Assembly (NCBI RefSeq): GCF_016909495.1 | Contig: NZ_JAFBFW010000001.1 | Span: 248,001-312,000, forward strand | Direction: 5' to 3' | Length of the DNA stretch: 64,000 nucleotides | Source of the DNA: Pantoea coffeiphila | GTDB taxonomy: Bacteria; Pseudomonadota; Gammaproteobacteria; Enterobacterales; Enterobacteriaceae | Shown here: positions 54,636-63,482 of the stretch, piece after piece | Position numbering within the stretch: the stretch's first letter is position 1 | Layout: each line of letters begins with the position of its first letter | Notes under the pieces: generated by a model | Database searches by the model: none | What the model was told of the DNA's origin: nothing | What the model saw: only the letters and a program-made list of their open reading frames with translations | Program-made: the position numbers and the translations under genes

Positions 54636-56025
54636 TCGCCATATCGCGATCGTCGGCGGCGGTTTCAGCGGCACCGCGCTGGCCATCCATCTGGCGCGCG
54701 GCGGCCACGCCGGGCTGAAGGTCACGGTGATTGAACCGCGCGACGGCGTGGCGCAGGGCGTGGCCTACGGCAGCCGCGATCCGGCGCACCGCATTAACGT
54801 GCCCGCTGACCGTATGCAGCTGACCGCTGCGGAACAGGGCGACTTTGACCGCTGGTTCCGTGCTTCGGCGGCTTACGATGCTGACCCGGCGGCACGCTGG
54901 CAGGACGGGCGGGTTTATCCGCAGCGCGGGCAGTTTGCTGCGTATATCTCCGGGCTGTTTGCCGAAGCGCAAAGGCAGTCCCCGGTCGTGTTACGCCATC
55001 TGCGCGACCGCGCCGTGGCGCTGGAAAACGGTGAAGTCATTACCGCCAGCGGTGAACGACTGCGGGTGGATGAGCTGGTGCTGGCAATCAGCCATCCGCC
55101 GCCCGCACTGCCGCGCGCCATTGCGCTGGCGCTGGAAGGGCATCCGGGACTGATTGCCGATCCGTGGCGCGACAACGCGCTGGCGGATATCGCGCCTGAT
55201 GAATCCATTGCGATTATTGGCAGCGGTCTGACCATGGCCGATACCGTGGCAACGTTACACCGTCACGGTCATCGTGGGCCGATTGTGGCCTTTTCACGCC
55301 GTGGCCTGCTGCCGCGTTCTAATCTCAGCGGCAGCTTTGAGCCGAGAGTGCTGGATTACGCTGTTTCGCAGAAGGATTCCGCGCTCGGCTGGCTGCGGCG
55401 CATTCGTCGTGAGGTGAAGCTTGCCGCCGCAGAAGGGCTGCCGTGGCAGCTGGTGCTGGATGATATCCGCCAGAACGGTCAGGCCATCTGGCAGCAGCTG
55501 TCGCTCTCCGAACAGCGGCGTTTCCTGCGACATTTGCGCCCGTGGTGGGATGTTCACCGCTACCGCATCGCCCCACAGGTCAATGCGGTGCTGGAACAGT
55601 GGCAGAGCAGCGGACAGCTGCAGGTTCTGGCCGCGCGTTTGCAGTCCATTACGACGGAAGGGAACGCGATCCAGCTGGATTTACGTTCCCGTCGAGGTGA
55701 AGTCCGCGCCCTGAAGGTCGATCGCCTGATTGTCACCACCGGACCGGCGCACGGCGGGTTGCTGCAAAGCGATGCGCTGCTGCACCAGCTGGCGCTGGAC
55801 GGTGTGATCCAGCCGGACGAGCTGGCGCTGGGCATTAAGGTTAACGGCCGTTCGCAGACCATTAATCGCTTTGGCGCACCGAATCTGCACCTTTACGTGG
55901 CTGGCCCCGCCGCGCGCGGTCGCTTCGGTGAACTGATGGGGCTGCCGCAGGTGGCCGAGCATGCCGAAAGCGTTGCCCGCCAGCTGCTGGCTGCTTGCTC
56001 CGGGCTGGGGGAATCGGGGCAGTAA
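54628..56025 (+). CDS. FAD/NAD(P)-binding protein of the sulfone operon
   Basis: 465 residues from the ATG at 54628, inside the sfnG end. Dinucleotide fold HIAIVGGGFSGTALAIHLAR, GVAYGSRDPAHRINVPADRM (the NAD_binding_9 pattern), a second nucleotide loop ESIAIIGSGLTMADTVATL. Its translation is coupled to sfnG, so it may supply reduced flavin or act on a sulfur intermediate; no sequence proof. It could stand in for the missing SsuE/SfnE-type reductase, though that family looks different. Confidence 0.82.
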   Translation: MADRHIAIVGGGFSGTALAIHLARGGHAGLKVTVIEPRDGVAQGVAYGSRDPAHRINVPADRMQLTAAEQGDFDRWFRASAAYDADPAARWQDGRVYPQRGQFAAYISGLFAEAQRQSPVVLRHLRDRAVALENGEVITASGERLRVDELVLAISHPPPALPRAIALALEGHPGLIADPWRDNALADIAPDESIAIIGSGLTMADTVATLHRHGHRGPIVAFSRRGLLPRSNLSGSFEPRVLDYAVSQKDSALGWLRRIRREVKLAAAEGLPWQLVLDDIRQNGQAIWQQLSLSEQRRFLRHLRPWWDVHRYRIAPQVNAVLEQWQSSGQLQVLAARLQSITTEGNAIQLDLRSRRGEVRALKVDRLIVTTGPAHGGLLQSDALLHQLALDGVIQPDELALGIKVNGRSQTINRFGAPNLHLYVAGPAARGRFGELMGLPQVAEHAESVARQLLAACSGLGESGQ

Positions 56026-56185
56026 GCCTGTTTTTTATTCAATATTAAAGCACGGTATTCCCCGCCGCCAGGCCAGAAAAACGGCTCCGCGGCGGCGGAA
56101 TGCCGCGCTTTCAATAAAATCTGCATTTTTTACTCCAGGCTTGCCCGGCGGTAAGGTATAGTCCGCTTTTTTGCACGGGGGTAAC

Positions 56186-57037
56186 ATGCTGACCAACTCA
56201 ACGACACGTCTTAATAAATACATCAGCGAAAGCGGAATCTGCTCTCGCCGCGATGCCGACCGCTATATCGAACAGGGAAATGTTTTTATCAACGGCAAGC
56301 GCGCCACGGTGGGCGATCGGGTGTCGGACGGTGATGTTGTTAAAGTTAACGGTCAGCTGATTGAACCGCGCGATGCCGAAGATCTGGTGCTGATTGCTCT
56401 GAATAAACCAGTGGGCATCGTCAGTACCACCGAAGACGGTGAGAAAGACAACATTGTTGATTTCGTTAACCACAGCAAACGCATTTTCCCCATCGGCCGA
56501 CTGGATAAAGACTCGCAGGGGCTGATCTTCCTGACCAACCACGGCGACCTGGTCAACAAGATCCTGCGTGCCGGTAACAACCACGAGAAAGAGTACCTGG
56601 TGACCGTCAACAAGCCGGTTACCGAAGAGTTTATTCGCGGGCTGGGTGCCGGGGTGCCGATGCTGGGCACGGTGACCAAGAAATGTAAGGTGAAGAAAGA
56701 GTCGACCTTCGTTTTCCGCATCATTCTGGTTCAGGGTCTTAACCGCCAGATCCGCCGTATGGCCGAGCACTTCGGCTATGAAGTGACCAAGCTGGAACGC
56801 ACGCGCATCATGAACGTCAGCCTGAAGGGCGTGCCGCCGGGCGAATGGCGCGATCTGACCGATGACGAGCTGATCGACCTGTTCAAACTGATTGAAGACT
56901 CCAGCTCGGAAGACGCCTCGGCTAAAAAGTCTCCGCCGAAATCTTCCCCGCAGAAGAAACCTGCCGGAGCGAAACCGGGAGCTGCCGCCGGGCGCAAGCG
57001 TTTCACTCAGCCGGGGCGCAAGAAGAAAGGGCGCTAG
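56186..57037 (+). CDS. rluF: 23S rRNA pseudouridine(2604) synthase RluF
   Basis: 283 residues from the ATG at 56186 after GGGGG; an earlier start at 56171 is less like the family. S4 domain [20 protein letters not shown], catalytic Asp in [38 protein letters not shown], and a Lys/Pro-rich C-terminal tail ending RKKKGR, as in E. coli. Confidence 0.96.
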   Translation: MLTNSTTRLNKYISESGICSRRDADRYIEQGNVFINGKRATVGDRVSDGDVVKVNGQLIEPRDAEDLVLIALNKPVGIVSTTEDGEKDNIVDFVNHSKRIFPIGRLDKDSQGLIFLTNHGDLVNKILRAGNNHEKEYLVTVNKPVTEEFIRGLGAGVPMLGTVTKKCKVKKESTFVFRIILVQGLNRQIRRMAEHFGYEVTKLERTRIMNVSLKGVPPGEWRDLTDDELIDLFKLIEDSSSEDASAKKSPPKSSPQKKPAGAKPGAAAGRKRFTQPGRKKKGR

Positions 57038-57149
57038 GATGAACCATTGCATGTGCGTCAACGGTTAACGGCGATGGTTGCGGCCTGCCGTTAGCCTGCG
57101 GACAGGAATCGGTGCACAAAAATCTGCACTAAAGCTGACGGGTGTCGCT

Positions 57150-58166
57150 TCAGGCGGATTGTTGTATCACCAGCTGGCCTGATAAGGTGATCCGCTGGGT
57201 TTGCAGCTCCGGCTCTTTCAGTTTACGCATCATCAGCCCCGCCGCCTGGCGACCGGTCTCCTCACTGGCTGAGGAGACATAGGTAAACGACGGCGAGGTA
57301 AGATTAACGTGCAGCATATCCTCAAAGCCGATCAGCGCCACCTGCTGGGTCAGGAACACGTCCTTACCGACAGTGCGCCCCACCTGATGAATGCCGCCGA
57401 TCGCACCGATTATCGCCGTCGGGGAATGGCAAAGCAGTGCGGTAATCGTATTGTTTTTCTCTAACAGCTGACGGGTAGCCACGCTGACCGAATGGGTGCT
57501 TTCCAGACAGGCGGGGGTGAACTCATCGCGCAGCGCCAGACCGTTCTGCTTCAGTGCGCCGTGCATGCCCAGCAGACGCTGGTGGCGCACCCGATCATTT
57601 TCCATTCCGCCGATGTAGGCAATGTTGCGGTGCCCGCGCTCAATCAGGTGGCGGGTGGCAAGACTGGCCGCCTGGCGGTTATCGCGCATTACCAGATTAC
57701 AAGGCTGTTCCGGCAGCGCCTGCGACACCACCACCAGCGGCAGCGGGCACTGGCAGAGTTGTTCCGGCAGTCGGTCGGTCGTGGCATCACTGGCAAGATA
57801 GATCACGCCCGCCACGCCCTGCTGTTTGAAAGAGAGCAGGCAGCGCTCCAGATGCTGTTGGTCATCCTGCGGCTGGCCGAGGAACACCATAAAGCCCTGG
57901 CGTTCCAGCTCCTTGACAATGCTGGCCATCACCTTAATGGAAAAGCTGTCGCTGAAATCGCGCAGGATCAGCCCAATCAGATTTGAGGTATTGGAACGCA
58001 GGTTTGCGGCGGCGACATTATGCACGTAGCCCAGCTCATTAATCGCCGAGTGCACACGTTCGATGGTCGCCTCGGATATTTTTCCCTTCTGGCGCAGCAC
58101 CAGCGACACGGTCGAGACGGAAACGCCCGCCAGTTTAGCGACATCAATAATGCTGACCTTTTTCAA
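57150..58166 (-). CDS. LacI-family repressor, MalI-like
   Basis: 338 residues from a TTG at 58166 (LKKVSIIDVAKLAGVSVS), preferred because GGGAG lies five bases upstream; a GTG at 58184 is the alternative. HTH VSIIDVAKLAGVSVSTVSLVL, hinge NVAAANLRS, then a periplasmic-binding-like domain. It follows the PTS gene on the same strand beyond a terminator. The tandem palindromes before the PTS gene are its probable operators. Close to MalI in style but only as a family call. Confidence 0.85.
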   Translation of the reverse strand: MKKVSIIDVAKLAGVSVSTVSLVLRQKGKISEATIERVHSAINELGYVHNVAAANLRSNTSNLIGLILRDFSDSFSIKVMASIVKELERQGFMVFLGQPQDDQQHLERCLLSFKQQGVAGVIYLASDATTDRLPEQLCQCPLPLVVVSQALPEQPCNLVMRDNRQAASLATRHLIERGHRNIAYIGGMENDRVRHQRLLGMHGALKQNGLALRDEFTPACLESTHSVSVATRQLLEKNNTITALLCHSPTAIIGAIGGIHQVGRTVGKDVFLTQQVALIGFEDMLHVNLTSPSFTYVSSASEETGRQAAGLMMRKLKEPELQTQRITLSGQLVIQQSA

Positions 58167-58208
58167 ACTCGCTCCCTGAAACACCAGAATAATCAGTCGG
58201 AAACAGTA

Positions 58209-58236
58209 AAGCCTCCCGTACGAATACGGGAGGCTT
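58209..58236 (-). terminator. Terminator between the PTS gene and the lacI-type gene
   Basis: AAGCCTCCCGT / ACGGGAGGCTT, 11-bp stem, six-base loop, followed by TACTGTTT on the minus strand. It may let part of the transcript read into the repressor gene. Confidence 0.75.
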
Positions 58237-58257
58237 AGCTACCTTAACAGCACCGGG

Positions 58258-59757
58258 CTATTTGCCAAGCGTTGTCGACATCGCCTGGGCGATAAACTGC
58301 GCACGAGCACCGAAAATAACCTGCACGCCCTTGTCGCCGACAAACACCACACCGCGTGCGCCTACACCGTTCAGCCCCTCTTTATCCACGCGATCGCCGT
58401 TCAGCACTTCGATACGCAGACGAGTAATACAGGAACCAACGGAATCGATGTTTTTCGCGCCGCCCAGCAGGCCGATAATTTCGCCAACCAGCTCGTCATC
58501 GCTCTTATCGCTGGCGCTGGATGACACTTCGGTCCGGCCCGGCGTTTTCACGTCAAAGCGGCGGATAACAAAGCGGAAAGTGAAGTAGTAAATCAGCGCC
58601 ATCGGCACACCGATCATCACCGCACTGAGGAAGTTGGTCTGATAGCCGTTAAACGACGGCAGGATACCAAAGGAGATATAGTCGATCAGACCGGCGGAGA
58701 AGGACTTGGCGATATGCGCATGCAGCAGATACATGCACATATAGGCCAGCCCGGCCATGATGGCGTTGAAGACGTACAGAATCGGCGCAACAAAAATAAA
58801 GGTGAACTCAACCGGCTCGGTAATGCCGGTCAGGAAGCAGGTCAGCGCGGCGGAGAACAGAATACCGGCGGCTATTTTTTTGTTTTTAGTGTGCGCTTCG
58901 TGATACATCGCCAGGCAGGCCGCAGGCAGCGCAAACAGCATCAGCGGGAATTCGCCCTGCATAAACTTACCGGCATTCTGATAGGTGCTGCTGCTGAATG
59001 ACTTGGTGCCTTCTTCCAGCATTTTGAACCAGATTGTCTGGTCGCCGTGGATCACCTGACCGGCCTGCGTGGTGTAGTCGCCGAACGAGTACCAGAACGA
59101 CGGATACCAGATATGGTGCAGGCCAAGCGGGATCAGCGCGCGTTCCACCAGACCAAAGATAAAGGTCGACGCCGCCTGATTATCACCGTTGACGATCACC
59201 GACAGGGCATCGATCCCCGCCTGGATATGCTGCCAGACATACGGCAGCAGCAGGCCGAGAATAAATGACATAAACGCAGTAGCAATCGCCACAAAGCGTT
59301 TCCCGGAGAAGAAACCGAGGAATTCCGGCAGCTGTAGCGTATGGAAACGGTTATAGCACCAGGCGGCGAGAATACCGCAGATCAGCCCGCCGAATACGCC
59401 CATTTGCAGGGTGGGGATACCGACCACCATCGCATACTTTCCGCCCTGCGAGGCCATTTCTGGCGTAATTGACAGCACGGTTCCAATAGTAATGTTGGTA
59501 ATAAACACCGATACGGCGGCGGAAAGGGCAGCGATACCCGATTCCGACGCCAGGCCAACCGCCGAACCGATGGCAAACAGCAGCGGCAGGTTGTCGAAGA
59601 TCACCCCGCCCGCGTTCATCATCAGCGGCAGGTGGAACTTATCACCGAACGCCAGCAGCAGGCCGGCGGCTGGCAGCAGTGAGATGGGCAGCATTAACGC
59701 GCGGCCAATCATCGACAGCTTTGATAGCGATTTAATAAACCCTGATAACAGTCTCAT
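58258..59757 (-). CDS. PTS EIICB component, glucose/maltose superfamily
   Basis: 499 residues. EIIC with about ten hydrophobic segments (LSMIGRALMLPISLLPAAGL, MGVFGGLICGILAAW, LIPLGLHHIWYPSFWYSFG, GITEPVEFTFIFVAP), then a linker and an EIIB domain with the phospho-Cys in SVGSCITRLRIEV. No EIIA domain; Crr must provide phosphate. Sequence lies between PtsG, NagE and MalX, so the sugar is not certain. Controlled by the LacI-type gene downstream, judging from the operators at its promoter. Confidence 0.88.
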   Translation of the reverse strand: MRLLSGFIKSLSKLSMIGRALMLPISLLPAAGLLLAFGDKFHLPLMMNAGGVIFDNLPLLFAIGSAVGLASESGIAALSAAVSVFITNITIGTVLSITPEMASQGGKYAMVVGIPTLQMGVFGGLICGILAAWCYNRFHTLQLPEFLGFFSGKRFVAIATAFMSFILGLLLPYVWQHIQAGIDALSVIVNGDNQAASTFIFGLVERALIPLGLHHIWYPSFWYSFGDYTTQAGQVIHGDQTIWFKMLEEGTKSFSSSTYQNAGKFMQGEFPLMLFALPAACLAMYHEAHTKNKKIAAGILFSAALTCFLTGITEPVEFTFIFVAPILYVFNAIMAGLAYMCMYLLHAHIAKSFSAGLIDYISFGILPSFNGYQTNFLSAVMIGVPMALIYYFTFRFVIRRFDVKTPGRTEVSSSASDKSDDELVGEIIGLLGGAKNIDSVGSCITRLRIEVLNGDRVDKEGLNGVGARGVVFVGDKGVQVIFGARAQFIAQAMSTTLGK

Positions 59758-59814
59758 CCCGATTTCCCCCGATTACCGACCATTATTCTGCGCACATTGT
59801 GCACTATTATTGTG

Positions 59815-59843
59815 AGTAGAACGTTTTAGTAGAACGTTCTACT
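59815..59843. promoter_or_regulatory. Tandem LacI-type operators of the PTS gene
   Basis: AGTAGAACGTTCTACT (59828-59843) is a perfect 16-bp palindrome with central CG; AGTAGAACGTTTTAGT (59815-59830) is an overlapping imperfect copy. 58 bp before the PTS ATG. Confidence 0.78.
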
Positions 59844-60029
59844 TATCGTGAGAGAAGGTGCCGGGTTGTGCAACAAAATTCAGAATTTCAGGCATAGGAA
59901 TTTGTGATTGTTTGAAGGCGATCAACTTCCGCAATAAGAGAATGACAGCATGCTATAGCGAGCTTTTCTGGTAAGCTGGTTTCGGACCTGGTTCAGGTTA
60001 TTGATTGCTAAACGATAAGGGATTATTCA
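59844..60029. other. Divergent promoter region PTS / TonB-like lipoprotein
   Basis: No gene. A TGTGA half-site (near 59899) might bind CRP, but the second half is poor. Confidence 0.3.
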
Positions 60030-60362
60030 ATGCATAAAGTCACGCTACTGCTTTTCTGCACGTTGTTAGCCGCCTGTTCGCCGGCCAACAAAGCCCGTCA
60101 GGGAGTCATGCCGTCGCCGATTACGGTTAAACGGCCTGCTTATCCGGCTATCGCATTTAAACAACGGCTTACGGGCGATGTCATGCTGTCGTACGATGTT
60201 GACGCCAACGGCAATGTGATTAATCCGGTGGTGGTGTCTGATACGGCCAATGGCGTGTTTAACCGAGAAGCGTTGAATGCCATTTCGCGCTGGAAATATG
60301 AACCCAACAAGCCGTATAAAGGCATGAAAAAAAACATCAGGTTTATGATAAACCGTCAGTAA
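60030..60362 (+). CDS. TonB C-terminal-domain lipoprotein
   Basis: 110 residues. Lipoprotein signal with lipobox LLAAC (Cys16) in MHKVTLLLFCTLLAACSPAN, then one TonB-C domain: KRPAYPAIAFKQRLTGDVML, VSDTANGVFNREALNAISRW and KYEPNKP. It lacks the TonB membrane anchor and Pro-rich spacer, so it cannot act as a normal energy transducer; Ser at +2 favours the outer membrane. Role unknown. Confidence 0.82.
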   Translation: MHKVTLLLFCTLLAACSPANKARQGVMPSPITVKRPAYPAIAFKQRLTGDVMLSYDVDANGNVINPVVVSDTANGVFNREALNAISRWKYEPNKPYKGMKKNIRFMINRQ

Positions 60363-60373
60363 TCTTCGTTGTC

Positions 60374-60397
60374 TTGCCGGGCATTGCTGCCCGGCAA
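60374..60397. terminator. Hairpin after the TonB-like lipoprotein gene
   Basis: TTGCCGGGCA / TGCCCGGCAA, 10-bp stem with four-base loop, between convergent genes. No clear T tract. Confidence 0.6.
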
Positions 60398-60422
60398 AGT
60401 CGCTGGCAACCGGCAATAAAAA

Positions 60423-61370
60423 TTACTTATCCAGCGACCAGGTTGCGCTGCTGACGTCCACTTTCACCGGCAGCAGGCCGATCTGGGTAAATTTATCGGC
60501 CAGCGCCTGCTGTTCAGCAAATACCTGCGGGGTCATGCGCTCTGCGCCGTACGGCATTCTCGCCAGCGCCCGCTGCCAGATCGGTTCCGGCAGCCCGGTA
60601 GAGGTTGAGAGGATCTTCGCCGCCTCCTGCGGATGACCGTTGGCCCACTGGCTGAGCGTGCCTAACTCATCCACTACCTGCTTAGCGGTTTGCGGCCAGG
60701 TATCGGCAAACTTGCGGCTGGCAAGATAGAAAGTGTAGTGCGGCACCAATCCTTCGGCGTTTCTCACCAGCCGCGCTTTGGCGTTGGTTTCCACCTCAGA
60801 GAGGAACGGGTCCCAGATCACCCATGCATCCACCGCACCGCGCTGGAAGGCGGCGCGGGCATCCGCCGGTGGCAGATAAACCGGGGTGATATCCTTATAG
60901 CTCAGCCCGGCATCTTCGAGCGCACGAACCAGCAGATAGTTGACGTCCGAGCCTTTATTCAGTGCCACGCGCTTGCCTTTCAGATCGGCAACGGTCTTCA
61001 CCGGGGAATTCTCGGGAACGACAATCGCTTCCGTTTTCGGGTTCGCCGGGGAGTGCCCGAGGTACACCAGGTCGGCTTTTGCCGCCTGGGCAAAGGTAGG
61101 CGGCGCATCGCCCGTGGCGGCCAGATCGATACTGCCAACGTTCAGGCCTTCCAGCATCTGCGGACCGGCAGGGAATTCAACCCACTTCACCGCGATCCCC
61201 TGTTTTTTAAACTGTTCATCCAGCGTGCCGCGATACTTCAGCAGGGCGAAGATGTTGGCTTTCTGATAGCCGATATTCACCGTTTCCGGCAGTTTTTCCG
61301 CTGCATTAGCCGAAACGGTGGTGGCAATCACCAGACCGCTAATCAGGCCGCTAAGAAGTGCTTTATTCAT
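60423..61370 (-). CDS. Aliphatic sulfonate-binding protein (SsuA-like)
   Basis: 315 residues, signal peptide ending SANA|AEKLPETVNIGYQKAN. SsuA/NrtA-type SBP: WVEFPAGPQMLEGLNVGSID, TGDAPPTFAQAAKADLVYLG, RVALNKGSDVNYLLVRALE and DAWVIWDPFLSE. Periplasmic binding of alkanesulfonates or similar. No ssuBC follow; it is solitary. Its blocks match the C-terminal domain of the sigma-54 activator at 50195-52084, so the two probably see related ligands on the two sides of the membrane. Confidence 0.88.
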   Translation of the reverse strand: MNKALLSGLISGLVIATTVSANAAEKLPETVNIGYQKANIFALLKYRGTLDEQFKKQGIAVKWVEFPAGPQMLEGLNVGSIDLAATGDAPPTFAQAAKADLVYLGHSPANPKTEAIVVPENSPVKTVADLKGKRVALNKGSDVNYLLVRALEDAGLSYKDITPVYLPPADARAAFQRGAVDAWVIWDPFLSEVETNAKARLVRNAEGLVPHYTFYLASRKFADTWPQTAKQVVDELGTLSQWANGHPQEAAKILSTSTGLPEPIWQRALARMPYGAERMTPQVFAEQQALADKFTQIGLLPVKVDVSSATWSLDK

Positions 61371-61619
61371 GTTATTTCCCGAAGTGATAAGCGCTGTCAG
61401 AAAAACATATCAAAATGCATGAAGGCGGCTTAGCGAGTTGATCTGATAACGATATGCGGCAGGAACATAACGACGCGGAAAGTGAACATATCGGAGTAGA
61501 AAGAATTGAACAGGAACGTTGCGGAGCAGAATGAACACGGCGATGTGTCAGGAATGTGAAGAGCACAGAAGATTGCGCTGCCGAATAAATACATCAGTTT
61601 GACAGGGTAAGCACAGAGA
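61371..61619. other. Intergenic region ssuA-like / aldA
   Basis: About 250 bp, promoter of the binding-protein gene. No gene or strong site seen. Confidence 0.35.
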
Positions 61620-61648
61620 GGCGGCATCTCGCGTGTGAAGATGCCGCC
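61620..61648 (-). terminator. Hairpin after aldA
   Basis: GGCGGCATCT / AGATGCCGCC, 10-bp stem with nine-base loop, 13 bp past the aldA stop. Confidence 0.65.
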
Positions 61649-61660
61649 GGGTCAAATCAA

Positions 61661-63100
61661 TTACTGATATTGCAGATAGGCAACGTGGGTTTGCAGATAC
61701 TCTTCCAGGCCGTGACGGCCGTCGGCACCGCCAATGCCGGATTTACGCCAACCGGCGTGGAAGCCCTGCATCGCCTCGAAGTTTTCGCGGTTGATATAGG
61801 TTTCGCCAAACTTCAGCTGCTTCAGCGCCTGCATGGCGGTATTCAGGTTTTGCGTGAAGATCGACGAAGTCAGACCGTACTCGCTGTCGTTAGCCAGCGC
61901 GATGGCGTCTTCAAAGGTGCTGAACTTCATCACCGGCAGCACCGGGCCGAACGTCTCTTCCTGCATAATGTTCATCTGTTGGTTAACGTTGATCAGCAGG
62001 GTGGGTTCAAAGAAGAAACCGCTGCTGCCTGCACGTTTGCCGCCGGTGACCACCGTTGCGCCTGCCGCCACCGCATCGGCGACTTTCTGCTCCACGCGCT
62101 GCAGGGCAGCGGCGGTGATCAGCGGCCCCATATCCAGCCCTTTTTGCGTGGCGGGATCGCCAAATTTAACCTGCTCAAATGCGGCGGTCAGGCGCTTAAC
62201 CACTTCATCGTAAACCCCGTCCTGCACGTAGAGCCGCTCGGCGCAGTTGCACACCTGCCCGGTGTTGATCATGCGTGAGGCAACGATGGCCTTCACCGCC
62301 AGGTCTAAATCCGCATCGTTCATCACGATAGCCGGGGCTTTGCCGCCCAGCTCTAACGACACCTTGGTGACGTTCTGCGCCGCGGCTTTCATGGTGGCGA
62401 TCCCGGCGTTGACGCTGCCGGTCAGGCTGACCAGGCCCACTTTCGGGTTGGCCGCCAGCTCCTGGCCGATTACCGGGCCGTAGCCGGTCACGAGGTTAAA
62501 CACCCCGGCGGGCAGGCCGATCTCATTAACGATTTCGGCGAAGATAATGGCGTTATTCGGCGTCAGTTCGCTGGGCTTGATCACAATGGTATTACCGGTC
62601 AGCAGCGCCGGAGCCGCCTTGCGGGCAATCAGGAAGAACGGGAAGTTCCACGGCAGTATTCCGGTGGTGACGCCAATGGCTTTTTTGAATACCAGAATAT
62701 TTTCCTGCGGGCGATCGCTCTGCACGATCTCACCTTCGTAGCGGCGCGCCCACTCGGCCATATAGTCGAGGTAATCGGCGGTAAAGAACACCTCGGTTTC
62801 GGCCAGTTCCTGGGTTTTTCCGCCTTCGGCAACGATAGTGGCGGTCAGCTCTGCCGCGCGCTGGCGCACGCCTGCGGCGATTTTACGCAGCCAGTTTCCG
62901 CGTTCAATCGCCGGCAGCGCCTCCCAGCCCGGCTGTGCATCCGCTGCGGCATCGATCGCCCGCTGCGCATCTTCAACGCTACCTTCGGGAATGCGCGACA
63001 GCAGCACCTCGGTGGCCGGGTTGATCACATCTATCCAGCGGTCGGAGCGATTCTCGACAAACTGACCGTTGATATACATTTGTTGCTGAACTGGGTTCAT
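61661..63100 (-). CDS. aldA: Lactaldehyde/glycolaldehyde dehydrogenase AldA
   Basis: 479 residues from the ATG at 63100, with GGAGAA nine bases before; this equals the E. coli length. Marks: LGVTTGILPWNFPFF-type block (VTTGILPWNFPFFLIARKAA), VSLTGSVNAG, catalytic Glu in LELGGKAP and catalytic Cys in TGQVCNCAERLYV, ending YLQTHVAYLQ. NAD-dependent oxidation of L-lactaldehyde in rhamnose/fucose breakdown and of glycolaldehyde. Divergent from rhaT, which fits a rhamnose role. Confidence 0.93.
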   Translation of the reverse strand: MNPVQQQMYINGQFVENRSDRWIDVINPATEVLLSRIPEGSVEDAQRAIDAAADAQPGWEALPAIERGNWLRKIAAGVRQRAAELTATIVAEGGKTQELAETEVFFTADYLDYMAEWARRYEGEIVQSDRPQENILVFKKAIGVTTGILPWNFPFFLIARKAAPALLTGNTIVIKPSELTPNNAIIFAEIVNEIGLPAGVFNLVTGYGPVIGQELAANPKVGLVSLTGSVNAGIATMKAAAQNVTKVSLELGGKAPAIVMNDADLDLAVKAIVASRMINTGQVCNCAERLYVQDGVYDEVVKRLTAAFEQVKFGDPATQKGLDMGPLITAAALQRVEQKVADAVAAGATVVTGGKRAGSSGFFFEPTLLINVNQQMNIMQEETFGPVLPVMKFSTFEDAIALANDSEYGLTSSIFTQNLNTAMQALKQLKFGETYINRENFEAMQGFHAGWRKSGIGGADGRHGLEEYLQTHVAYLQYQ

Positions 63101-63482
63101 GGCAGGTTCTCCGTGACGCATTTTTTATCGGTGTGTTAATTAACAGCGGAATAACTGTTACAGGTCTTAGAAAGTGCAACAGCTGTGGCGCAATCACCTT
63201 GAACTGGCTGCCAGCAATGAGAGCCGGGTGGCAAAAACGAAAAGAAGCAGCTGACCGATCTGGCATTTTTTATATTTAATGATAAATATGAGCAACTTAA
63301 CGTAAAACCCGAGTGAATGCAGTGGCCGGGCATCAGATAAGCGAATTGTGATCGAGGTCGGCTGAAGGCACTGAATTTTGCCAGATCTGCCGCCGGTGGG
63401 GCAGCCAGCGTAAGGTTGCCCGGTGGCGCTTATCCGTAGACTCCTTCGTCATACAGGGCAAACAACAACGAAGGAAAACAAA
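63101..63482. promoter_or_regulatory. Divergent aldA/rhaT control region
   Basis: 382 bp without a gene. TAACAG-N8-CTGTTA (63141-63160) is an inverted repeat 41 bp before aldA; a TGTGA half-site lies near 63347. Both are weak candidates (local operator, CRP). Confidence 0.4.
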
